Source of the DNA: Bacillota bacterium
GTDB taxonomy: Bacteria > Bacillota > Clostridia > Peptostreptococcales > Anaerovoracaceae
Length of the DNA stretch: 7,581 nucleotides
Direction: 5' to 3'
NCBI GenBank assembly: GCA_030527065.1
Contig: JAUNBO010000057.1
Span: forward strand, 2,906 to 10,486
Part shown: positions 1 to 7,577 of the stretch, piece by piece
Numbering within the stretch: the first letter of the stretch is position 1
Layout: every line of letters begins with the position of its first letter
Notes under the pieces: model-generated
Told to the model about the DNA's origin: nothing
What the model saw: the letters and a program-made list of their open reading frames with translations, nothing else
Databases searched by the model: none
Position numbers and translations under genes: made by a program

Positions 1-3000
1 CTCCGCCACCTCGGTGAAGAGCTCTTCCAGACCCTCTTCCCCGGGCTCTTCGCTTTCGTCCTCGTCCGGGCCCATGAACAGGGCTTTTTCGTCCTCTTCG
101 GTGTAATAATCCTCCTCCGGCTCCGGCCGGAAGGATTCCATATACTCCGTATTGACGCCGTAATCCACGCTGATGTTTTTATAGCGCTTCATGCCGGTGC
201 CCGCAGGGATGAGCTTGCCTATGATGACGTTCTCCTTCAGCCCCTGCAGATGGTCCGTCTTGCCCTTTATCGCCGCATCTGTCAGGACCCTGGTGGTCTC
301 CTGGAAGGACGCCGCCGAGAGGAAGGAATTGGTGGCCAGGGACGCCTTGGTGATGCCGAGGAGCACCCGCTTCCCTCTGGCCGGCTCGCCTCCCGCTTCT
401 TCCATGCGCCGGTTGGCCTCCGCCACCTCATGGGCGCCGTACAAACCTCCGGGCAGCAGCTCCGTATCTCCTGCGTCCTCTATCTTACACTTGGAGAGCA
501 TCTGGCTGACGATCACCTCTACGTGCTTGTCGTTGATGTCCACGCCCTGCTGCTTATACACCCGCTGCACCTCTTTCAGCAGATACTGATACACGCCCTC
601 CACGCCGTTGAGGCGCAGGATATCGTGGGGGTTCAGCGGCCCCTGGGTGATGCCGTCGCCGGCCAGCACATAATCTCCGGGGGCCACGCGCAGCCGGGCG
701 CCGTAAGGCACCACATAGCTCCGCTCTTCCTCGCCCCGGATCTTCACTTCCATTTTATTGTCCTTGCGGGTCTCCACGGAAACCACGGTGCCGTCGGCCT
801 CGCAGATCTCCGCCAGGCCCTTGGGCTTCCTGGCCTCAAACAGCTCCTCTACACGGGGGAGACCCTGGGTGATGTCGCTGCCGGCCACGCCGCCGGTGTG
901 GAAGGTACGCATGGTCAGCTGGGTGCCGGGCTCGCCGATGGACTGGGCCGCCGTGATGCCCACGGCTTCGCCGATGTTCACGGCCTCGCCGGTGGCCAGG
1001 TTCCTGCCGTAGCATTTGGCGCAGATGCCGTTGACGCTCTTGCAGGTCATGACGGAGCGGATGGCCACAGCCTCTATCCCCGCCCGGGTGATTTCCTCCG
1101 CCTGGTCTTCCTTGATCTCTTCCCCGGCCTCCACTATGATGTGCCCCTGGCTGTCCGCCACATCCGTCATGGCCGTCCTGCCGATGATACGGGACTTCAG
1201 GGATTCTATCACCTCTTTGCCGTCGGTGAAGGCCCGGACCTCTATGCCCTCGTCGGTGCCGCAGTCCAGCTCTCTCACTATCACATTGTGGCTCACGTCC
1301 ACCAGACGCCGGGTCAGGTAACCCGAGTCCGCCGTCCGCAGCGCCGTGTCCGCCAGGCCCTTCCGGGCGCCGTTGGTGGAGGTGAAATACTCCAGCACGG
1401 AAAGCCCTTCCCGGAAGTTGGACTTGATGGGGATCTCTATGGTGCGGCCGGAAGCGTTGGCCATAAGGCCTCTCATGCCGCTGATCTGCTTGATCTGATT
1501 TTTGCTTCCCCGGGCGCCGGAATGAGCCATGATATACAGGCTGTTCAGGGTGCCCAGAGACTTCATCAGGGCGTCGGCCACCTGGTCCGTGGCGTCGTTC
1601 CAGGTCTCTATGACCCGCTCGTACCGCTCGTTGTTGGCCATGAGGCCCTTGCGGTAAGCGCCGTCGTATTTATCTACCTTTTCTTCCGCCCTGCGGAGGA
1701 TTTCTTCCTTCTCCGCCGGGATCTCCATGTCGGATACGCTGATGGTGACCGCCGCCACAGTGGAATAGTGGAAGCCCATGTCCTTTATGTGGTCCAGCAT
1801 GTTGGCGGTGGCGGTGTTGCCGTATCTGCGGTAGCAGCGGTCTATTACCTGGCCCAGCTTCTTCTTGTCGCAGAGGAAGTCTATCTCCAGGGCATAGGGG
1901 TCCTTCTCCCGGTCCACATAGCCCAGGTTCTGGGGAATGTTTTCATTGAAGATGAACCGCCCCACGGTGGATTCCACCAGCCGGCCCCTGTCGTTTTCGT
2001 CCAGCTTCCTGCGGACCTTCACCCGGGCATGGAGCCCTACCACGCCGCTGCGGTAGGCCATGAGCATTTCATCGTAGTCTGTGAATATCTTGCCCTCGCC
2101 CTTTTCCGCCGGGGTGTTCCTTTCCTCTTCCCCGGGATGAGTCAGGTAGTAGCTGCCCAGCACCATGTCCTGGGTGGGAGTGGTGATGGGAGAGCCGTCC
2201 TTGGGGGCCAGGATGTTATTGACGGAAAGCATGAGGAACCGGGCCTCCGCCTGAGCCTCCACCGTCAGAGGAACGTGGACCGCCATCTGGTCGCCGTCGA
2301 AGTCTGCATTGTAAGCAGTGCAGACCAGAGGATGGAGCTTGATGGCCTTGCCTTCCACCAGGATGGGCTCGAAGGCCTGGATGCCCAGCCGGTGCAGCGT
2401 AGGCGCCCGGTTCAGCAGCACGGGATGCTCTTTTATGACCTCGTCCAGAACGTCCCAGACCTCTGTCCGCACCTTCTCCACCATGCGCTTGGCGTTCTTT
2501 ATATTATGGGCATAGCCGTCCTCCACCAGCTTCTTCATGATGAAGGGCTTGAACAGCTCCAAAGCCATTTTCTTGGGCAGGCCGCACTGATAGAACTTCA
2601 GCTCCGGTCCCACCACTATGACGGAACGGCCGGAATAGTCCACCCGCTTGCCCAGCAGGTTCTGACGGAAACGGCCCTGCTTCCCCTTCAGCATATCCGA
2701 AAGGGATTTCAGGGGACGGCTGCCGGGGCCCGTTACCGGCCGGCCTCTGCGTCCGTTGTCTATGAGGGCGTCCACCGCCTCCTGGAGCATACGCTTCTCG
2801 TTCCTTACGATGATGTCCGGGGCGCTGAGCTCCAGAAGCCTCTTCAGCCGGTTGTTCCTGTTGATGACTCTCCTGTAAAGGTCGTTCAGGTCCGAGGTGG
2901 CGAATCTGCCGCCGTCCAGCTGCACCATGGGCCGCAGGTCCGGGGGAATGACGGGGATGACCTCCATCACCATCCACTCCGGCTGGTTCCCGGAAAGCCG

Positions 3001-3648
3001 CAGAGCCTCTATCACTTCCATCCTTCTGACGATGCGTATCTTCTTCTGGCCCGTGCTGTCCTTCAGCTTCTTCCGCATTTCCGCAGACAGAGCCTCCAGG
3101 TCTATGTGGTTCAGGAGCTCCCGCACCGCCTCGGCGCCCATGCCCGCCCGGAAGTTGTTTCCGTAGGCGTCCCGGGCGTCCCGGTACTGCTGCTCCGTCA
3201 ATATCTCTTTATAGCCCAGGTTGGATTCTCCCGGGTCCACCACGATGTAGGCGGCGAAATACAGCACCTTTTCCAGATTCCTGGGAGAGATGTCCAGCAC
3301 CAGCCCCATGCGGCTGGGGATGCCTTTGAAATACCAGATGTGAGAAACGGGGGCGGCCAGCTCTATGTGGCCCATCCGTTCCCGCCGCACCTTGGCCTTG
3401 GTCACTTCCACGCCGCAGCGGTCGCAGACGATGCCCTTGTATCTGATTCTCTTATACTTTCCGCAGTGGCACTCCCAATCCTTGGTAGGGCCGAATATCT
3501 TTTCACAGAAAAGGCCGTCCTTTTCCGGCTTCAGAGTACGGTAATTGATGGTCTCGGGCTTCTTTACCTCGCCCCGGGACCAGCTTCTTATTTTCTCCGT
3601 AGACGCCAGACTGATCTGCAATGACTCAAAATTCTTCAGTTCGTTCAC
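1..3648 (-). CDS. rpoC: DNA-directed RNA polymerase subunit beta' (partial, 3' end outside window)
   Basis: Largest catalytic subunit of RNA polymerase; with beta it forms the active-site cleft that makes RNA from NTPs on a DNA template. Translating from GTG at 3648 gives 1216 codons open to base 1, so the stop lies just beyond the window. Visible motifs in order: N-terminal zinc site C60, C62, C75, C78; KVRRERMGHIEL in the clamp; catalytic NADFDGD at 447-453 (D449, D451, D453 for Mg2+); bridge helix about 751-787; second zinc site C796, C869, C876, C879; trigger helix with QSIGEPGTQLTMRTFH at 902-917 (M913 and H917, equivalent to E. coli M932 and H936); omega-contacting C-terminal region about 1097-1160; then an acidic tail. 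The SI3 insertion of Proteobacteria is absent, as in Gram-positives. The GTG start is chosen because it follows AGGAGGT by 9 nt and matches the usual N-terminus (NELKNFES). It lies 14 nt after rpoB and is clearly co-transcribed. Length already matches Clostridia beta' (about 1200), so little is missing. Confidence 0.99.
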   Translation of the reverse strand, partial: MNELKNFESLQISLASTEKIRSWSRGEVKKPETINYRTLKPEKDGLFCEKIFGPTKDWECHCGKYKRIRYKGIVCDRCGVEVTKAKVRRERMGHIELAAPVSHIWYFKGIPSRMGLVLDISPRNLEKVLYFAAYIVVDPGESNLGYKEILTEQQYRDARDAYGNNFRAGMGAEAVRELLNHIDLEALSAEMRKKLKDSTGQKKIRIVRRMEVIEALRLSGNQPEWMVMEVIPVIPPDLRPMVQLDGGRFATSDLNDLYRRVINRNNRLKRLLELSAPDIIVRNEKRMLQEAVDALIDNGRRGRPVTGPGSRPLKSLSDMLKGKQGRFRQNLLGKRVDYSGRSVIVVGPELKFYQCGLPKKMALELFKPFIMKKLVEDGYAHNIKNAKRMVEKVRTEVWDVLDEVIKEHPVLLNRAPTLHRLGIQAFEPILVEGKAIKLHPLVCTAYNADFDGDQMAVHVPLTVEAQAEARFLMLSVNNILAPKDGSPITTPTQDMVLGSYYLTHPGEEERNTPAEKGEGKIFTDYDEMLMAYRSGVVGLHARVKVRRKLDENDRGRLVESTVGRFIFNENIPQNLGYVDREKDPYALEIDFLCDKKKLGQVIDRCYRRYGNTATANMLDHIKDMGFHYSTVAAVTISVSDMEIPAEKEEILRRAEEKVDKYDGAYRKGLMANNERYERVIETWNDATDQVADALMKSLGTLNSLYIMAHSGARGSKNQIKQISGMRGLMANASGRTIEIPIKSNFREGLSVLEYFTSTNGARKGLADTALRTADSGYLTRRLVDVSHNVIVRELDCGTDEGIEVRAFTDGKEVIESLKSRIIGRTAMTDVADSQGHIIVEAGEEIKEDQAEEITRAGIEAVAIRSVMTCKSVNGICAKCYGRNLATGEAVNIGEAVGITAAQSIGEPGTQLTMRTFHTGGVAGSDITQGLPRVEELFEARKPKGLAEICEADGTVVSVETRKDNKMEVKIRGEEERSYVVPYGARLRVAPGDYVLAGDGITQGPLNPHDILRLNGVEGVYQYLLKEVQRVYKQQGVDINDKHVEVIVSQMLSKCKIEDAGDTELLPGGLYGAHEVAEANRRMEEAGGEPARGKRVLLGITKASLATNSFLSAASFQETTRVLTDAAIKGKTDHLQGLKENVIIGKLIPAGTGMKRYKNISVDYGVNTEYMESFRPEPEEDYYTEEDEKALFMGPDEDESEEPGEEGLEELFTEVAE
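2290..2310 (-). other. rpoC: RNA polymerase catalytic Mg2+ site (NADFDGD) in beta'
   Basis: Residues 447-453 of beta' read NADFDGD, the invariant motif of all cellular multisubunit RNA polymerases. Its three aspartates (D449, D451, D453) hold the catalytic magnesium and correspond to E. coli D460, D462 and D464. The motif is intact, so the gene encodes an active enzyme rather than a decayed copy. Confidence 0.99.
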
Positions 3649-3657
3649 GCTCTCCCC

Positions 3658-3664
3658 ACCTCCT
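3658..3664 (-). promoter_or_regulatory. Ribosome binding site of rpoC, overlapping the rpoB stop codon
   Basis: On the minus strand the sequence reads AGGAGGT, a near-perfect complement to the 16S rRNA 3' end, 9 nt before the GTG start of rpoC. Its first two bases are the AG of the rpoB stop codon TAG. This site decides the GTG start. The overlap makes it likely that ribosomes finishing rpoB help open or re-initiate at rpoC, keeping beta and beta' synthesis balanced (inference). Confidence 0.93.
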
Positions 3665-6600
3665 ACAGATCTTCGTCTTCAGCTGCACCGGTATAATCCT
3701 GCTCTGCGTCCTCCCGCTCCGCTTCGTCCGGATCTCCTTCCAGACTGAAGCCGGAGCCGTCCGCCAGCAGCTCTTCCTCGTCGGCCAGGGACTGGATGTC
3801 TATCATGCTCTCTATGCTGGTCACCGCATCCAGATCCGTGGATTCCTTTATCTCTATCTCCTCGTTGGTGTCGGAAAGGACCTTTACGTCCAGACCCAGG
3901 CTCTGCATTTCCTTTATGAGGACCTTGAAGGACTCGGGGATCCCCGGCTCGGGAATGTTTTCCCCCTTCACGATGGCCTCGTAGGTCTTTACCCGGCCCA
4001 CTACGTCGTCGGACTTCACCGTCAGGATCTCCTGCAGGGTGTAGGCGGCGCCGTAGGCTTCCAACGCCCAGACTTCCATTTCGCCGAAACGCTGGCCGCC
4101 GAACTGGGCTTTTCCGCCCAGAGGCTGCTGCGTTACCAGGGAGTAAGGCCCGGTGCTTCTGGCATGGATCTTATCGTCTACCAGATGGTGGAGCTTCAGC
4201 ATATACATATATCCCACGGTGACGGGATTATCGAAGGGCTCCCCGGTCCTGCCGTCCCGGAGGGTCAGCTTCCCGCTTTCGGGATAGCCGCACTCCTTCA
4301 GCAGGTCTATGATCTCCTTTTCGCTGGCGCCATCGAACACAGGAGTGGAAATGTACCAGTCCTTATACTTGGACGCCAGGCCCAGATGGACCTCCAGCAC
4401 CTGACCGATGTTCATACGGGAAGGCACGCCCAGGGGGTTCAGCATCACCTGCAGGGGAGTGCCGTCTTCCATGAAGGGCATATCCTCTTCAGGCAGGATG
4501 CGGGAAATGACGCCCTTGTTTCCGTGACGTCCCGCCATCTTGTCGCCTACGCTGATCTTTCTCTTGGTGGCCACATAGCAGCGCACCAGCTTGTTGACGC
4601 CGGGGGGCAGCTCGTCGCCGTTTTCCCGTGAGAAGGTCTTTACGTCCACCACTATGCCGGTCTCTCCGTGAGGCACCCGGAGAGAGGTGTCCCTTACCTC
4701 TCTGGCCTTTTCGCCGAAGATGGCCCGGAGCAGCCGCTCCTCCGCAGTGAGCTCCGTTTCCCCCTTGGGGGTGACCTTGCTCACCAGGATGTCCGAGGAA
4801 TTCACCTCGGCGCCGATGCGGACGATGCCGTCCTCGTCCAGATCCTTCAGGGCGTCGTCTCCCACGTTGGGGATGTCCCTGGTGATCTCCTCCGGCCCCA
4901 GTTTTGTATCCCTGGCCTCCGCCTCGTATTCCTCTATGTGGACGGAGCTCAGGACGTCGTCCATGATGAGCCGCTCGTTCAGAACGATGGCGTCCTCAAA
5001 ATTGTAGCCTTCCCATGTCATGAAGCCCACAAGAAGGTTCTTGCCCAGGGCGATCTCTCCCTGGTCTGTGGAAGGACCGTCGGCGATGGCCTCTCCGGCC
5101 TCCACATGCTCTCCTTTGAACACGATGGGCCGCTGGTTGATGCAGGTGCCCTGGTTGGAGCGCTTGAACTTCAGCAGCTTATATTCGTCTGCGCCGTTGT
5201 CGGCGTCTCTTCTGATCTTCACCCGGTTGGCGTCTACATATTCCACCACGCCGGCATTTTTTGCCAGGACCACCACGCCGGAATCCCTGGCGGCGGTGAA
5301 TTCCATGCCCGTGCCCACTATGGGGGCCTCCGACACCAGCAGGGGCACCGCCTGCCGCTGCATGTTGGAGCCCATCAGGGCCCGGTTGGCGTCGTCGTTT
5401 TCCAGGAAGGGGATCATGGCCGTGGCCACGGATACCACCTGCTTGGGAGAAACGTCCATATAGTCCACCAGCTCCCTGGATACCATATCCACTTCGCCGC
5501 CGGGCTTACGGACTACCACCTTGGCATTGACAAAGCGGCCCTGGCTGTCCAGAGGCTCGTTGGCCTGGGCGATGATGATCTGTTCCTCTTCATCTGCCGT
5601 CATATACTGGATCTCTTCCGTCACCACGCCTCTGGCCTTGTCCACCTTCCGATAGGGCGTCTCTATGAAGCCGTAGGGGTTGATGATGCCGTAGGTGGTG
5701 AGGGAGCCGATGAGGCCGATGTTGGGGCCTTCCGGGGTCTCTATGGGGCACATCCGCCCGTAATGGGAGTGGTGGACGTCCCGGACCTCAAAGCCCGCTC
5801 TTTCTCTGGACAGGCCGCCGGGGCCCAAAGCGGAAAGACGCCGCTTGTGGGTCAGCTCCGCCAGAGGGTTGGTCTGGTCCATGAACTGAGAAAGCTGGCT
5901 GCTTCCGAAGAATTCCTTTATGGCGGCGGTGACGGGCCGGATGTTCATGAGGGCCTGGGGCGTGGTGGCCTCCATGTCCTGGATGGTCATCCGCTCTTTC
6001 ACCACCCGTTCCATCCGGGCCAGGCCTATGCGGAACTGGTTCTGCAGCAGCTCGCCCACGGTGCGCAGCCTTCTGTTGCCCAGATGGTCTATATCGTCCA
6101 CGTTGCCGATGCCTTCGGTCATCCCCAGCAGATAGCTGACGGAGGCGATGACGTCGTCAAAGATGATGTGCTTGGGGGAAAGGCTGTTCCTCTTGGTCAG
6201 GAGCAGCTCTTTCGTCTCTTCTTCCGAAAGGCCCGCCTCTTCCGCCTCCGCCAGGATGGCTTTCAGGGCGGGATAATGGACCCGCTCCGCCACCTTCAGG
6301 CCGGAAACATCGAAGGGGACGTGCTTCTGCAGAGGCACAAATTGGTTGCCGATGAGGCGGACCACCCGGCTCTCTTCCTCTTTGCTGTAGACGGCCACCC
6401 ATTCCACGCCGCTGTCTTCGATGGCGGCGGCTTCTTCTCTGCTCAGGCGCTTTCCGGCCTCCGCCAGGATCTCGCCGCTTTCCGGGTCCGCCACGCTCTC
6501 CGCCAGCACGCAGCCGGGGAGCCGGTTGAACAGGCCCAGCTTCTTATTATATTTGTAGCGGCCCACCTTGGCCAGGTCGTATCTCTTGGCGTCGAAAAAC

Positions 6601-7496
6601 AGAGCCTCCGTCAGATCGTAGGCGCTCTCAAAGGTGGCGGGCTCGCCGGGACGGAGCTTCTTATAGATCTCCTTCAGGCCGTCGTCGAAGTTGGTGGTGG
6701 GATCCTTTGAAAGGGATTTTTCCAGGCGATCAAAATCCCCGAAGACCTTGCGTATCTCTTCGCTGGTGCCTTCGTACAGCATTTTGGAAAGGTCGCTGGA
6801 GTATTCTCCGTAGCGGCGGACCTTCTTCCGCAGCTCCCCTTCGGTGATTTCCGGATTCTTCATCCGCTCGCTGTCCACCTTGGTCTCCACGGCCTTGTAG
6901 GACAGGGCCCGGAGCAGGGTGGTGATGGGCTGCTTTCTGGTGCGGTCCACGCGAACGGAAAGGATCTCGTTGGAGTCGGTCTCGTATTCCAGCCAGGCGC
7001 CCCGGTTGGGGATGATGGTGGTGGTGTAAAGCCTGTTGTTGGATTTGTCCACCGTGACGTCGTAATAGGGGCCGGGGGAGCGGACCAGCTGGGTCACCAC
7101 CACCCGCTCTGCGCCGTTATAAATGAAGGTGCCTTTTTCCGTCATGAGAGGGAAATCTCCCATGAACACTTCCTGTTCCTTTACTTCTCCTGTTTCTTTA
7201 TTGATGAGGCGGACTTTCACTTTCAGAGGGGCCGCATAGGTGGCGTCCCTCTCCTTGCATTCCTCCTGCTCGTATTTTGCTTCGCCGCTGAGGGAATGTC
7301 CTATGAATTCCAAAACCAGGTTGTCCGCATAATCTCTGATGGGCGAGATGTCTTCAAATACTTCTCTCAGTCCTTCTTCAATAAACCAATCGTAAGACTC
7401 TTTTTGGATCCGGATCAGATTCGGCATATCAGCCACTTCATGGATCTGGGAATAACTCATGCGGGTCTTTTTGCCGATCTTTACTGCTTCAGGCAT
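3663..7496 (-). CDS. rpoB: DNA-directed RNA polymerase subunit beta
   Basis: Second-largest catalytic subunit of RNA polymerase, 1277 residues, complete. Visible landmarks: N-terminal MPNLIRIQKESYDWF (24-38); the KGTFIYNGAERVVVTQLVRSPG block (121-142); beta lobe about 150-450; rifampicin pocket GSSQLSQFMDQTNPL... (531-562); CPIETPEGPNIGLI (583-596); YNFEDAI (831-837, with E834 and D835 near the catalytic site); VGDKMAGRHGNKG (983-995), where K986 and K994 match E. coli K1065 and K1073; and GEMEVWALEAYGAAYTLQEIL (1138-1158), followed by an acidic tail. The ATG start is supported by AAGGGGGT 6 nt upstream and by the usual clostridial N-terminus. The protein is longer than B. subtilis beta (1193). 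The extra length is a Clostridia-type stretch around 390-440, an uncommon charged insertion at about 201-244, and a longer tail. It is the first gene after the promoter and is followed by rpoC after 14 nt. Confidence 0.99.
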   Translation of the reverse strand: MPEAVKIGKKTRMSYSQIHEVADMPNLIRIQKESYDWFIEEGLREVFEDISPIRDYADNLVLEFIGHSLSGEAKYEQEECKERDATYAAPLKVKVRLINKETGEVKEQEVFMGDFPLMTEKGTFIYNGAERVVVTQLVRSPGPYYDVTVDKSNNRLYTTTIIPNRGAWLEYETDSNEILSVRVDRTRKQPITTLLRALSYKAVETKVDSERMKNPEITEGELRKKVRRYGEYSSDLSKMLYEGTSEEIRKVFGDFDRLEKSLSKDPTTNFDDGLKEIYKKLRPGEPATFESAYDLTEALFFDAKRYDLAKVGRYKYNKKLGLFNRLPGCVLAESVADPESGEILAEAGKRLSREEAAAIEDSGVEWVAVYSKEEESRVVRLIGNQFVPLQKHVPFDVSGLKVAERVHYPALKAILAEAEEAGLSEEETKELLLTKRNSLSPKHIIFDDVIASVSYLLGMTEGIGNVDDIDHLGNRRLRTVGELLQNQFRIGLARMERVVKERMTIQDMEATTPQALMNIRPVTAAIKEFFGSSQLSQFMDQTNPLAELTHKRRLSALGPGGLSRERAGFEVRDVHHSHYGRMCPIETPEGPNIGLIGSLTTYGIINPYGFIETPYRKVDKARGVVTEEIQYMTADEEEQIIIAQANEPLDSQGRFVNAKVVVRKPGGEVDMVSRELVDYMDVSPKQVVSVATAMIPFLENDDANRALMGSNMQRQAVPLLVSEAPIVGTGMEFTAARDSGVVVLAKNAGVVEYVDANRVKIRRDADNGADEYKLLKFKRSNQGTCINQRPIVFKGEHVEAGEAIADGPSTDQGEIALGKNLLVGFMTWEGYNFEDAIVLNERLIMDDVLSSVHIEEYEAEARDTKLGPEEITRDIPNVGDDALKDLDEDGIVRIGAEVNSSDILVSKVTPKGETELTAEERLLRAIFGEKAREVRDTSLRVPHGETGIVVDVKTFSRENGDELPPGVNKLVRCYVATKRKISVGDKMAGRHGNKGVISRILPEEDMPFMEDGTPLQVMLNPLGVPSRMNIGQVLEVHLGLASKYKDWYISTPVFDGASEKEIIDLLKECGYPESGKLTLRDGRTGEPFDNPVTVGYMYMLKLHHLVDDKIHARSTGPYSLVTQQPLGGKAQFGGQRFGEMEVWALEAYGAAYTLQEILTVKSDDVVGRVKTYEAIVKGENIPEPGIPESFKVLIKEMQSLGLDVKVLSDTNEEIEIKESTDLDAVTSIESMIDIQSLADEEELLADGSGFSLEGDPDEAEREDAEQDYTGAAEDEDL
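5811..5906 (-). other. rpoB: Rifampicin-binding pocket (cluster I) of beta
   Basis: Residues 531-562 match the rifampicin resistance-determining region with an offset of +24 from E. coli numbering. The key contact residues are wild type: L535 (511), S536 (512), Q537 (513), D540 (516), H550 (526), R553 (529), S555 (531). T542 in place of the E. coli asparagine is the normal Gram-positive residue. The sequence therefore predicts rifampicin sensitivity at the target. Confidence 0.95.
6765..6896 (-). other. rpoB: Lineage-specific charged insertion in the RpoB beta lobe (residues about 201-244)
   Basis: Between TTLLRALSY (192-200) and SEEIRKVFGDFDRLEKSLSKD (245-265) there are about 44 residues with no counterpart in the B. 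subtilis or Clostridium beta sequences I recall. In those, the equivalents of the two flanks are almost adjacent (RALGF/Y then S/TD-E-I-x-LFG). The insertion has about ten Lys/Arg and nine Asp/Glu, a basic cluster RKKVRR at 223-228, and looks helical. It stays in frame and its codon use matches the rest of the gene, so it is not an assembly artefact or a frameshift. The function is unknown. Confidence 0.7.
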
Positions 7497-7502
7497 ATTC
7501 CT

Positions 7503-7510
7503 ACCCCCTT
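7503..7510 (-). promoter_or_regulatory. Ribosome binding site of rpoB
   Basis: The minus strand reads AAGGGGGT followed by AGGAAT and then the rpoB ATG. This differs from the ideal AAGGAGGT by one base and lies 6 nt from the start. It supports the ATG at 7496 rather than an internal methionine. Confidence 0.85.
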
Positions 7511-7546
7511 ATATATTAAACAACATCACTAACATGGCAAGTTAAT

Positions 7547-7575
7547 ATAATAGCATAGAGGGGTCAAGGCGTCAA
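7547..7575 (-). promoter_or_regulatory. Putative sigma-A promoter of rpoBC
   Basis: On the minus strand, TTGACG (7575-7570) is followed by exactly 17 bases and then TATTAT (7552-7547). TG sits one base before the -10, giving an extended -10. The -35 matches consensus at 5 of 6 positions and the -10 at 5 of 6. The start would fall near 7543-7538, giving a leader of about 42-47 nt before rpoB. In most Bacillota rpoB is also reached by transcription from the upstream ribosomal protein genes; this element would give the polymerase genes their own input (inference). No transcript data are available. Confidence 0.78.
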
Positions 7576-7577
7576 GG
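7562..7577 (-). repeat. Tandem 8-bp repeat CCTTGAC(G/C) across the -35 region
   Basis: The minus strand reads CCTTGACG directly followed by CCTTGACC, two copies differing only in the last base. The first copy supplies the -35 hexamer TTGACG. The second lies in the spacer and contains another TTGACC, but at only 14 bp from the nearest TATTAA it is poorly spaced to act as a -35. It may be a duplication or a binding site; too short to be sure. Confidence 0.6.

Noticed and set aside
2504..2977. A 157-codon minus-strand frame inside rpoC
   Set aside because: It is out of phase with rpoC, rich in Pro/Gly/Arg/Gln as expected from a GC-rich shadow frame, and lies wholly over conserved RpoC sequence.
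250..3624. A plus-strand open frame of 1124 codons opposite rpoC, and further long plus-strand frames at 3621-4631 and 4668-6710 opposite rpoB
   Set aside because: They are codon-aligned with the sense genes. A stop on the plus strand in this phase needs a sense TTA, CTA or TCA codon, and rpoB/rpoC almost never use these. The frames end exactly where the sense gene uses TCA (for example Ser9 of RpoC at 3622-3624). Their translations are low-complexity His/Leu/Gly/Val-rich with no recognisable domain.
3649..3662. Possible terminator or attenuator between rpoB and rpoC
   Set aside because: The gap is 14 nt and holds only the ribosome binding site and spacer; there is no stem or T-run.
6177..6326. 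A second apparent insertion in RpoB (residues about 391-440) compared with B. subtilis
   Set aside because: Clostridium beta subunits, as I recall them, have a matching stretch with the pattern IPFDP-L, YYPVL, PKHII, so this is a normal Clostridia feature, not something new.
6157..6402. An 81-codon minus-strand frame inside rpoB
   Set aside because: Out of phase with rpoB, no ribosome binding site that stands out, and composition typical of a shadow frame.
7497..7546. Possible riboswitch or attenuator hairpin in the rpoB leader
   Set aside because: The leader is about 45 nt and AT-rich, with only 3-4 bp complementarities; I see no stable stem or terminator.
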